Source of the DNA: Symsagittifera roscoffensis
Taxonomy: Eukaryota > Xenacoelomorpha > Acoela > Convolutidae
Assembly: GCF_963678635.1 (NCBI RefSeq)
Contig: NC_087063.1
Location: 81,517,574 to 81,581,573 of the forward strand
Reading direction: 5' to 3'
DNA: 64,000 bases
Positions 12,471 to 22,874 of this stretch are shown one piece after another; the stretch's first letter is position 1, and each line of letters opens with the position of its first letter. Position numbers and translations under genes: made by a program. Below the pieces are notes generated by a model. It was not told where the DNA came from, ran no database searches, and saw only the letters and a program-made list of their open reading frames with translations.

Positions 12471-14335
12471 TATCACTTCTTACTGCCTATACACCCAATT
12501 CGATTGCTAGTGTCCTTTTTGTTTGACTCCTGATGAAAATAACACAACACAATAAATTCCAAAATCTTCGATTAAATAGCGACCACAAATCCTTGTATGT
12601 TATCACAGTACAGCGTGTACACAATTTATTCACAATAATCGATTATTAGTTGTAAGATATGAAACTAGCACAGTCTGATGATATCAAAATATTTAAAAGA
12701 TAGTGTACTCACTATTCAATCAAAAACAGATATTATTGATTTAAAACCAAAAAAGAAGAAAAAAAACTATTTTCCATGATAAACGTATGTGTTTTGTACT
12801 TTAGTCAGTTGCAATGTAATAGTCGAACTTGTTTCTAGAGAAAAAGTTTTCCCTGTTCGGTGCTGCACCAAACAGACAAAACTTGAAGGCAGTAATTTTC
12901 TCAAGTGGGCGTCTATTGCACCCACCGAGTCCGGTGTTACCTATCTGCCTTCGGATTGCCCGAGCTAGACCTACTAAAATCCTCAGGGCAATAACTTCTT
13001 CCAAAAACGATTGGAATTTCAATCCACACTAATCAGTTACAAATTGTTGTTCAATTTACACTTAGTAACGCGAATATCCGGGTTTAGACCTGTTTTGTTT
13101 TAATCTGGTCTTTCATGAAAGGCAAGTTACCAGTGCTGTCACTGGTTCCTAGCCTGTCTCCTAGTAACCTTATATCTCTTACGATTTTTTTTCTTATGTC
13201 CACTTAAGTTTTGACAAAAAAGGACCCCTTCGGATTGTCAAAAACAAGGACCCCTCCCGATTGGCAAAATTGGGACCCCTCCGGATTGGCAAAAATAGTA
13301 CCCTTCCTCATTGGCAAAAGGAGTTTTTCCGAGACTTTTAAAATTTTTACCACATAACCTTCCGGATACGTTTTCCGATGATATTATGCACTAGGAACTA
13401 ACTAGGAAGGGCGTATTTTTTGGTCCTTAGACCATTTCGGATTGAAGCTAAGCCTCTTGTTTGACAATTCACCCTAACCTTGAAGGGTCTTATAACTAGC
13501 CTAATATCAACTCGACTATAGTTTTCTGGTTTCTTCAACCTTCCCTTTTTGTCTAGAACAGCGTAAAATTGCCTGATTCAACCGTTACTACCCTTTGGTA
13601 GGGGTATATACGCTTTCCAAAAAAAATTATAAAACGTGAAGGGTCTACCTTCCCGAATTAGTGAGTTTGCTAAAAACAATCCTAAAAATTTTTCACGCTT
13701 ACTTTTTCAATTAATTGAAGATCTTAAGAGTAAGCTCACCTCATTTCTGATCAAATGGTACCAAGATCAACTGGATCTGTTTAGTTGTTCCAAAATGATT
13801 AAGTAAACGTCTTTTTTCTACAATCAAAAAATTTTGTCTCTTATAGGTTCCGTCCAACTTTTTTTCGCAATTCTAACCTTTTCGACTTAAAAATTATTGA
13901 TCCGAGCTCAGAAGGCCTATACTCTTCTATTTTATTGCAAAAAGCCCAATCTAAAACATTCCAGCTGTAAAAAATTACCAAAAGCAATGCAATTTGGACC
14001 TTTCCGGATTGATGAATTCACTACATCAAACACGTTAATTTCGATTTCACTCTGACCCGGAAGGTTATCGGCAAACGGGTTTTAAAACCTGTCGATTCAC
14101 TAGCGAACGTTGTCCGAACAATATTTTTACTGTCCTAACTCAAAAATTTCAAAATTTATTTTTGTAGTTTGTAGCGTTTCGTTTTTTCAAAAATTAAAAA
14201 AAAATTCGGTTTTTGGTACCCCATTAGTTCCAACCACTTCTGAACAAAACTCAACCGATTTGTTCAATACCCAAATTAAGGCGCTTAACTCGGAAAATCA
14301 CAGTTCGTTGAAGGGTCACTACAGTAAAACGTGAA
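12471..14335 (-). repeat. Retroelement 5' module, copy B
   Basis: The block upstream of gag copy B matches copy A from about 12855 onward and copy C (16690-18430) along its whole length. It includes the 22-bp minisatellite at 13214-13321. It is interrupted at its right end by the telomere-type array at 14336-14390. No open frame inside looks like a protein. Confidence 0.55.
13214..13321. repeat. 22-bp minisatellite, copy B (4-5 units)
   Basis: The units are the same as in copy A, with GGATTGGCAAAA recurring at about 22-23 bp spacing. Confidence 0.75.
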
Positions 14336-14390
14336 GGGTTAGGGTAAGGGTTAGGGTTAGGGTTTGGGTTAGGGTTAGGGTTAGGGTTTA
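14336..14390 (+). repeat. Interstitial telomere-type (TTAGGG)n array
   Basis: About eight TTAGGG or near-TTAGGG units (including TAAGGG and TTTGGG variants) lie between two copies of the word AAAACGTGAAGG. The array sits at the junction between retroelement module copy B and a second partial copy of the same module (14388-15060). Confidence 0.9.
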
Positions 14391-15915
14391 TAAAACGTGA
14401 AGGCTCTACCTTCCCGAATTAGTGAGTTTGCTGAAAAAAATCTTTAAAAAATTTCACGCTTTTTTTTTCATATAATTGAAAATTTTATGAGTAACCTCAT
14501 CTAGTTTATGATCTAGTGGTACCAAGATCAACTGGATTTGTCTAGTTGCTTCAAAGTTAATAACCAAATGTCTTTTTTCTACAATCAAAAAGTTTTCTCT
14601 CTTATAGGTTACGCCTTACTTTTTTTTCGCAATTTTGATCTTTTTGACCTAAAAATTATTGAACCGAGCTCAAAAGGCCTATAATTTTCTAGTTTTTTGC
14701 AAAAATCCCGAACTGAAATGTTCCAGCTGTGAAAATTTGCCAAACATTATGCTTCTTTGGACCCTTCCGGATTGATGAATCCACTACATCAAACACGTCA
14801 AGTTCGATTTCACTCTAACCCGGAAAGTTATCGGCAAACGGGTTTTAAAACCTGTCAATTTACTAGCGAACGTTGTCCGAACAACAATTTTTACTGTCCC
14901 AACTCAAAAATTTCAAAAAATGTTCGTATTTTGTAGCATTCGTTTTTCAAATATCAAGAAAATTTGGTTTTTGGTACCCAATTAGTTCCAACCACTTCTG
15001 AACTAAACTCAAACGGTTCTGCCTATTAAACTAGTACAGTTGCGATGTAACTAACTGATTTTGCGCTTTTTCCGTTGCAAAAAAAATCGATATCTCAAAA
15101 ATCACGATTTGTGAGGGGATCAAAATATCGCTATTTTGACCCTAAAAACCGGTCTGCTTACTGTGTTTTCCACTAAAAAACGGTATAGGAGTAATAATAT
15201 AGGCTGTATAAATAGTAATACTAGTAATATTATACCCCTGCGGATTTGTTCAATACTCGAAATAATGACTCGGAAATTTACAGTTCGGTGAAGGGGCACT
15301 ACAGTGCAGTCACTGTCGAGCCCCCCACAGATTAATATCTTACTTTTTGTACCAAAACACACACAAAACTTGTTAAAGATACCCAACAGTCGATTGTTGT
15401 TGTCCTTGAGCCCCTTTTTGTCGCTCCTTGCACTGCTTGCCGGATCAGTCTTCTTCTCTAATCCCGAGACCCTTCCGGATTGAGCGCAAATTAGCATTAA
15501 CTTGCTTAAACACTCAAATAACCCTACAGTACAAGCACCACAAACGAGCCAAAAAATTGAACAAAACCTTCTTGATATAAATGCCTATAACAACAATATA
15601 ACTAACAACAACAAACGGGAGGTTCGGATCACATCTCATCAGGGGGGATGATTTCTAATGATTTTATACTTTTTACCGTTTTTGATTTTTTTTTCGGTTA
15701 ATTTTTATGTTTCTTCTCTTTCTAAGGTACTCCAAAAATCAGGGCTACTACTAACATTTTTTTACTACTGTTTTTGTTCAGTAGATAAAAATTATCGTCT
15801 CCATCGAAGATGGATCAACCCTTTTCCCCAACTCCTAGCTTCTCTTGATCTGAAAACGAATTTGGTATTAATTAAATTCAAAACTCAAGACATTCCGGTA
15901 AGCTAAAAATTTTTA
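14388..15915 (-). repeat. Partial retroelement module plus downstream repeat block (unit B right part)
   Basis: 14388-15060 repeats the second half of the 5' module, starting at the same AAAACGTGAAGG word used at 11046, 13629 and 17942. 15060-15915 matches 18540-19190 and then 19677-19875 of unit C, but lacks the roughly 480-bp block present there. No coding frame is recognised. Confidence 0.55.
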
Positions 15916-16126
15916 GAATAACGAGTTACAGTTCTCTCCCGAGACCCTTCCGGATTCTTGGAATCCGGGGAAATAACACTCTTATTTCTTCTCGGAAGGC
16001 TGGACACGTCGTCCCAGCACCCTTCCCGGTTCTTGTGAACTGCTCTGTAACGATTGTAGCGGCAGAATCGTTACATCTCAGAGAAGTTTCTGACAATTTT
16101 CATCCACATTCTCAATCATCTGCCGT
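15916..16126. other. Junction between repeat units, including the PLE empty site
   Basis: It begins with AGTTACAGTTCTCTCCCGA, which at 19869/22445 is split by the Penelope-like element. After that the sequence diverges from unit C. It holds several copies of the word CCCTTCCGG. Confidence 0.5.
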
Positions 16127-16690
16127 TTTTCGTTGTTGTTCATTGTCCTCCTCTTCTTCCTGGGTTTCCGCTTCATCGCCCGTAATGGTACATGGAAAGA
16201 AATTTCCGAAAGTGTTTTTCACTCTTTCTGAAAACCATGAGTACGTTACCGGTTTCCCCGTCACGCCATGCATCATGGTGTTGTTTATCGGTGATCTTGT
16301 AGTCGCCACACTTTCAGTAGGGATGTCGGACAGTTCCGACATCTCTTCTCGGTCCAGAGTCCCGGTGGAAGTAGCAAGATCTTGGCCTTGTTTTACCGGA
16401 GTAGATTCACTCGCCAATCTCTGTTTTCTCTCCCTTTCGGTCCATGTCCCTCCCGGTTCTCATTCACGGCAGGGTCTGGATGAATCTCTACTTCTAACAT
16501 TGCTTTTTTTCCTTCTGAGGACTTTTGACTCCTGGTTTCAACCATTCCGCCTTAAACTTTCTGCCCTTTGTCGGTCCGGGTTCGTGCGATCCTTACCACA
16601 AAAGGGTCATTTTTTGCTTTTTTTTGTTTCTTTGGTATGAATTTCCGGGAGCTATCATTTAGTTTAGGTATCCTTGACTTATCTAGACTC
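16127..16690 (-). pseudogene. Retroelement gag N-terminus, copy C
   Basis: On the minus strand, 16690 downwards encodes the same gag start as copy B (MSLDKSRI, then RKFIPKKQKKAK), with an in-frame stop after DKGQKV and a frameshift near 16470. The frame 16417-16112 continues with the TPVKQGQDLATSTGTLD block. It carries an insertion relative to copies A and B (block EEMSELSDIPTESVATTRS). Confidence 0.6.
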
Positions 16691-19191
16691 ATTTCCAATT
16701 AATCACTTCTTACTGCCTATACACTCAATTCGATTGCTAGTGTCCTTTTTGTTTGACTACTGATAAAAATAACACAACACAAAAAATTCCCAAAGTCTCG
16801 GTTAAATAGTGACCACGAATTCTTGTATATTATCACAGTGCAGCGTGTATACAATTTATTCACAATAATAAGTTTTTAGTTGTAAGATATGAAGCTAGCA
16901 CAGTCTGATGATATCAATATATTTAAAAGATAGTGTACCCACTACCCAATAAAGAACAGATATTATTGATTTAAAACCAAAAAAGAAAAAAAATAAAAAT
17001 TTTTTCAACGATAATCGTATGTTTTTTGTACTTAAGTCAGTCGCAATGCAATAGTCGAACTTGTTTCTAAAGAAAGAGCTTTCCCTGTTCGGTGCTGCAC
17101 CAAACAGACAAAACATGAAGTTAGTAATTTTTGCAAGTGGGCGTCTATTGCACCCACCGAGTCCCTTGTTACCTATCTACCTTCGGATTGCCCGAGCTAG
17201 AACTACTAAAATCCTCAGGGCAATCACTTTTTCCAAAAACGATTTCGATTTCAATCCACACAAATCAGTTACAAACTCTTGTTCAATTTAGACTTAGTGT
17301 CTCGAATATCCGGGCTTAGAACTGTTTTGTTTTAGTCTGATCTTCTATAAAAGGCAAGTTACCAAAGCAGTTACTGGTTCCTAGCCTGTCTCTTAAAAAC
17401 CTTATAGCTTTTACTATTTTCTTTCTTATGTCCACTTAAGTTTTGACAAAAATAGGACTTATCCGGATTGGCAAAAACAGGACCATCCGGATTGGCATAA
17501 TTGGGACCTCTCCGGATTGGCAAAAACAGGACCTCCGGATTGGCAAAATTGGGACCCCTCCTGATTGGCAAAAACAGTACCCCTCCGGATTGGCAAAATT
17601 TGGGACCCTTCTGGATTGGCAAAATAGTACCCTTCCGGATTGGCAAAATTAGTACCCTTCCGGATTGGCAAAAACAGTTTTTCCGATACTATTATGCTGT
17701 AGGAACTAACTAGAAAGGGTGTATTTTCTGTCCCAAGACCCTTTCGGCCTTTCGGATTGAAGCTAAGCCTCTTATTTGACAATTCACCTTAACTGTGAAG
17801 GGTTTTTTAACTAGCCTAATTTAGACTCGTCTATGGTTTTCTGGTTTTCCTAGCCTTCCCTTTTTGTCTAGAACATCGTAAACTTGCCTTGTTCAACCGT
17901 TACTACCCTTTGGTAGGGTTATATGCGCTTTCCAAAAAAACTTATAAAACGTGAAGGGTCTACCTTCCCGAATAAGTGAGTTTGCTAAAAACAACCCTTA
18001 AAAATTTTCACGCTTTTTTTCGATTAATTAAAGATTTTATGAGTAAGTTCACCTAATTTTTGAACTAATGGTACTAAGATCAACTAGATCTGTCCAGTTG
18101 TTTCAAAGTTATTAACCGATACGTCTTTTTTCTACAATCAAAAAATTTTGTGTTTTATAGGTTCCGTCTTACTTTTTTTCGCAATTCTGACTTTTTCGAC
18201 CTAAAAGTTTTTGATCCGAGCTCAAAAAGCCTGTATTTTTCCACTTTAATGCAAAAAAACCCAATCTTAAACGTTCCAGCTGAAAAAATTTGCCAAAAAC
18301 AATGCTATTTTCACTCTAATCCTGTCGATTCACTAGCGAATGTTGTCCAAACAACAATTTTTACTGTCCTAACTCAAAAATTTCAAAAATTTTTCGAATT
18401 TTGTAGCGTTTAGTTTTTTCAAAGATCAAGAAAATTCGGTTTTTGGTACCCAATGAGTTCCAACCACTTCTGAACTAACTCAACCGTTTCTACCTATTAA
18501 ACTAGTACAGTTACGATGTAACTCACTAATTTTGCGCTTTTTCCGTTCCAAAATATATCGATATCTCGAAAATCGCGATTTGTGGGGGGATCAAAATATC
18601 GCTATTTTGATCCTAAAAACCGGTCTGCTTACTGTGTTTTTCACTGAAAAACGTTATAGGATCACTAATATCGGCTGTATAAATAGTAATACTAGTAATA
18701 TTATACCCCTCCGGATTTGTTCAATACCCGATTTAAGGTGCTTCACTCGGAAATCCGCAGATCGGTGAAGGTTTACTACAGTGCAGGTTTACTACTGTCG
18801 AGCACCCCACAGATTAATATCCTATTTTTTGTACCGAAAGGGATACAAAAATTGTTAACGATAACCATCAGTCTTCTTGTCGCTCCTTGCACTGCTTGTC
18901 AGATCAGTCTTCTTCTCTTATCCCGAGATCCTTCCTAGTTGAGCGCAAATTAGCATTAACGTGTTTAACTACTCAAATAACCCTACAGTACAAGCACCAA
19001 AAACGGGCCACAAAATTGATCGTAACGATCCTGGTTGATATAAATGCCTGTAACAACAAATATCTAACAAGAACAAACGGGAGGGTCGGATCACATCTCG
19101 TCAGGGAGGATGATTTCTACTGATTTTGTACTTTTTACTGTTTTTAGTTTTTTGGTTATTTTTTTTATGTTTTTTGTCTTTCATAGGTACT
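16691..19191 (-). repeat. Retroelement 5' module and following block, copy C
   Basis: 16691-18430 matches copy B's 12471-14180. 18430-19191 continues into the block also found at 14930-15720. It carries the longest version of the 22-bp minisatellite. Its right end enters the 3,905-bp tandem duplication at 18970. Confidence 0.55.
17449..17675. repeat. 22-bp minisatellite, copy C (about 9-10 units)
   Basis: Units of the type CCGGATTGGCAAAA with alternating AC or TT and GTACCCCT or GGACCCCT follow each other across 227 bp. This is roughly double the length in copies A and B. The repeated short open frames on both strands are by-products of the array. Confidence 0.8.
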
Positions 19192-22100
19192 ATACTATTT
19201 TTTGTTTGGCTTCCTGAATGTTTTTAAATGTTTTTGCTCACGTACCCTTCAGGAAATGACGAGACCGCGAATCCCGCCACCCTTTCTGGTTCGTGAATTT
19301 TCGTTCTTAACTAGGTTAAAAGACTATTCACGGGAATCCGGAAGGCTTCCGCGATCCGAACTACCCTTCCGCCCCGGTGAATAGGGCGCTGTTTTGAGCA
19401 TCCACTCGGCGCGGTGTGCTCGTTAATAGTTCTGCCGGTCATGATGTTGAAAAGAATAACACCCAGGAGCGCCATAAAACATCTATGTAACATTCGCCCC
19501 GAAGTACATATCGACGGAAAATAAAGCTAGGTTCTAAAACGACTGGCTAGCGTCTAAACACAGCTCTACATGCTTTTCACCGTGTCTGCCAAAGCCATTT
19601 TTTGGTGGTCTTTCTAACATCAGGTCGACAAAAAAACGTTACTGTTTCCGGCTTCGATCAGAACGCTCTAATCTCCTAAAAACAGGGCTACTACTAACAT
19701 TTTTTTTACTACTGTTATTGTTCAGTAGATAAAAATTATCATCTCCATCGAAGATGGATCAACCCTTTTCCCCAACTTCTAGCTTCTCTTGATCTGAAAA
19801 CGAATTTGGTATTAAGTAAATTCAAAACTCAAGACATTCCGGTAAGCTAAAAATTTTTAGAATAACGAGTTACAGAAATTTTTGCTAAAAATCAAATTTC
19901 AAACGTTTTCGCAACCATGTGCATCGTCAGGATTTTTACAAAAAACTACTCTAAATGACGATAAAACATCAATTTACAAATGTTATTTACAATAAATCAC
20001 ATATAATTTGGTTCTAAACCATCATGATAAAAAATTAGCCAATCACAGTTGACCTCTAAATTACTATTAAGATTAAAATACTTTTAACCTCTAAAATTAA
20101 TTAAACATTTTAAAATTAATTTGTCTGGAAGTTTCTGAGTCATAATTTTGATTTAGACATATACGTTTTGAATAAAAAACCAAAAATATTTTGGGACTAA
20201 ATTTTCAGTGTTAACTCCCTGCTCCTAAATTCATCGCGCGTGTTCAAGCTCGGTTTCTCTTTCCTGATATGTATTGCCTCTAGTGTTAGCAATTTTGTTT
20301 GGTTGTTTGACCTATCTATAATTTCCCAACTAAGATCTGCGCTATTTCCCTCAAGTTGGCATTGCTGAAGGTGGAGGCCTACCGGTGAGTCTGCTTTCTT
20401 ATGTTCCTCAATTCTAGTGGTCAAATGTCGAACAGTTTGTCCGACATAGGTGGAAGTGCATCCACTACATGACAGTTTATAAACCAATCTTGACTTGAGG
20501 TCATTCGAAAATGCTGACTTCAGTGATGGTAAACATGATTGTAGTTTTCTTGTGGTGAAAACCACTTGAAAGTTCGTTAATTTTCGTAACCTGTTAGCAA
20601 AATATTGGCTCTGGTTACCTCTATATTGCACCATCAGTATTGGGGGCTTCTCATCCTTTGGTGATTGAACTGAAAAACCCCTGTCACTATCCAGGGGCTT
20701 GCCTTTACCCTCGATGATCTTGCACAAGGCGTCTGAAGCCACCTTTGCGGACCAATTTTCAGGGTACTGATTTGTCAGCCATTGCGCCCTATTAGTTTCC
20801 ATAGCCTTATCAAATTGCTCCCAGCTAGATGTATTCCTAAAAACCCTGTGTACAGTGCCTTGGTTATCACTACGCTTATACTGAGTTGGGGCGCAGCTTC
20901 TATAGTTCAGTATAGCCCCTGTATCTGTTGGTTTTTGATACCAACTGCAAGTTACACGCCTATCCTGCGATACATTTATGTTCAAATCCAGGAACGGCAA
21001 ATTCCCCTCCGAATTAGTTTTCTCTAGAGTGAACTGCAAATTTGGATGAAGAGAATTGGCGGCATCGAGAAGACAACTCGGCTCCCCTCTGACTGTTCTA
21101 GCAATGTCATCCACATACCTGAGGAACAATTTCACTTGGGGAGTATCCTTCTCCTTGTTCTTAGCTCGGCAGCAGCTTTCACAGTACCAGACTATCTCGG
21201 TTATTGATGCGTATACGTCATCGGATATTTTTCCGCATTTTAGATGATACCAGTTTCGGCAACTCTCGCATTCAACCCCCTTTGATCTATATGTGACTTT
21301 CCTGCTGCAACATGGGCACAAGCCGTTTTTGTCATTAATTTGCTGTACCCCCGTTCCCACCGGTATTTGTTGTCGTAGAGCAAATTCGTATTCTTTCAGC
21401 CATAAGTTTGCCAGAATTACAGCGAGGGACGCGCCCATTGCTAAACCATCAACCTGTACATACCATGAATCATTACACTTGAAATATACTTTGCTGACCG
21501 CCATATTCCAAAGCCTTTTCATGGTTGCTCTTTGAATTTCAGGAGAAGACTCCTGGCTGTACAGCTTCTGTAAAGCAATTTCAATTGCCTCCTTCAGGGG
21601 AACGTTGGTGTACAAACTTTTCACATCAAGAGATATTATGGTTTCATCCGGATCTAGAGCAATGTTTTCTATTTTTTCTCTAGCCTCTTTAGTATTGGTT
21701 TCTATATTTGCTCCATCGATGTTGTCAAAAAACTTTGCAAGCATTTTGTTAAGATTCTCGTACGAGCTGCCGGGAAGTGATAGTACAGGTCGTAGGGGTG
21801 TCTCATCCTTGTGTACCTTAGCTAAACCGTACAAACGGGCGGGTTGCCCCCCTGTTGATCTCATCTTAGAATATAACTTATCACTTATCTCGTCTCTTTT
21901 GTTCATTGCTAGTAATTCTTTGTTAAGTTCTTTCTCAATTTTCAGTATCACCTCATCAGTGGTTGCATCTTTTTTCACAAACTGAGCAGATTGCAACAAG
22001 GATTCCTCATTATGCAAAAACCAACCCCCTTATCAAAAGGCACAGCCAGCAACCCATTATCTTTGAGATATTTCCTCGTTTTTTCAACGGCCTTGTCTCT

Positions 22101-22874
22101 TGGGGTTTGCCGTACGTTTTTTGTATATGCCTTTGCCGCGGCTTCTATTTCACATAACGTTTCACCAGATGTTTTTTGATTTTTCAATTGTGAGAGGAAA
22201 ATGTCGATATCCGCCAAAAAATGTGTTTCGTTAAATTTGTCTCTAATTGGATGCTTGGGGCCCATTGATAGCACTTCATATACCCATTCAGGCAGTTCAA
22301 TATTATCAAGTACCTTAACTGATCGCTCATTTCTCCCCCCAAGAGGTTTATCTTGTCTCTCGGACAGTTTTTCTAACTTTTTTCTATGGTTTTCTGATTT
22401 TGTCTTTAAGCTTGCCTCAACTTGACGCCTCACGAATTGTAACAGTTCTCTCCCGATATATTATAGAAACTCTAGAAGTTGTGGGGAAGTATTTAGTTTT
22501 AACTCAAGAAATTTTATCAGTTTGAACCATTGGGTCGTTTGATTGTGCGACCGTCCCAGTCAGTATGCTCCTAACTCAGAAGTAGCTAGCACGTATCGAC
22601 TCTCGATGTTCTCTATCGGGAGCAAGACAGCTCTACTCGAATTGTGTGTTAGGTTTTCAAATTGCGAAGAGCAATTTGACTCTAGATTGAATTTTCTGTG
22701 CACTTTCACGCAATTATGAACACGGTTATTCTGACTTTTCATTTCAGTTGTCGCGATAAAGTTTGAAAATACCAAATCACCCCAAAAACCAGATAAAACT
22801 TCACATGACCGACTGGCACATCAATACTTCTCGCGGCAGGCTGTTCCACTCGGTTGCAGCTCTGATCGTGAAAA
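18970..22874. repeat. 3,905-bp tandem duplication, copy 1
   Basis: Every landmark in this block recurs exactly 3,905 bp to the right (18970 to 22875, 19202 to 23107, 20197 to 24102, 22874 to 26779). It comprises retroelement-derived sequence (18970-19191), a roughly 480-bp block (19192-19676), more retroelement sequence (19677-19875), the PLE (19876-22438) and about 430 bp of flank. Copies differ by about 1% by eye. Confidence 0.92.
20197..22433 (-). mobile_element. Penelope-like retroelement, copy 1: RT with inserted PHD finger and GIY-YIG endonuclease
   Basis: Two overlapping minus-strand frames make up one PLE polyprotein. 22433-21975 encodes the N-terminal part ending at PFDKGVGFCIM, and 22017-20197 encodes the rest (606 codons, counted from a TTG). 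In the long frame, RT motif A is ISLDVKSLYTN (D131), motif B is DGLAMGASLAV and motif C is YVDD (301-304). Between B and C sits a C4HC3 PHD-type finger (C234, C237, C250, C253, H258, C261, C279, C282, with the hallmark Trp at 277). The C-terminus has the PLE-type GIY-YIG nuclease (CSGC at 517-520, TYVGQT, R530, E538) with the CxxC and His residues typical of PLEs. The 5' end is truncated at the flank. A frameshift near 22005 separates the frames. Blocks resemble Neptune-type PLEs, from memory. Confidence 0.9.

Noticed and set aside
17449-17675. CRISPR-like array
   Set aside because: Repeats are contiguous and imperfect with no unique spacers, in a eukaryotic genome.
17443-17782. Repeated short proteins on both strands over the minisatellite
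   Set aside because: They are produced by the 22-bp tandem repeat, which is open in several frames, and have no protein-like features.
19082-19112. Hammerhead-ribozyme-like core (CTGACGA plus hairpin, minus strand) in the PLE flank; CTGATGA at 15616-15640
   Set aside because: PLEs often carry hammerhead ribozymes, and the CTGANGA word with a GATC hairpin is present. The following GAAA is changed to GAAC or GACC, and I could not pair stems I and III.
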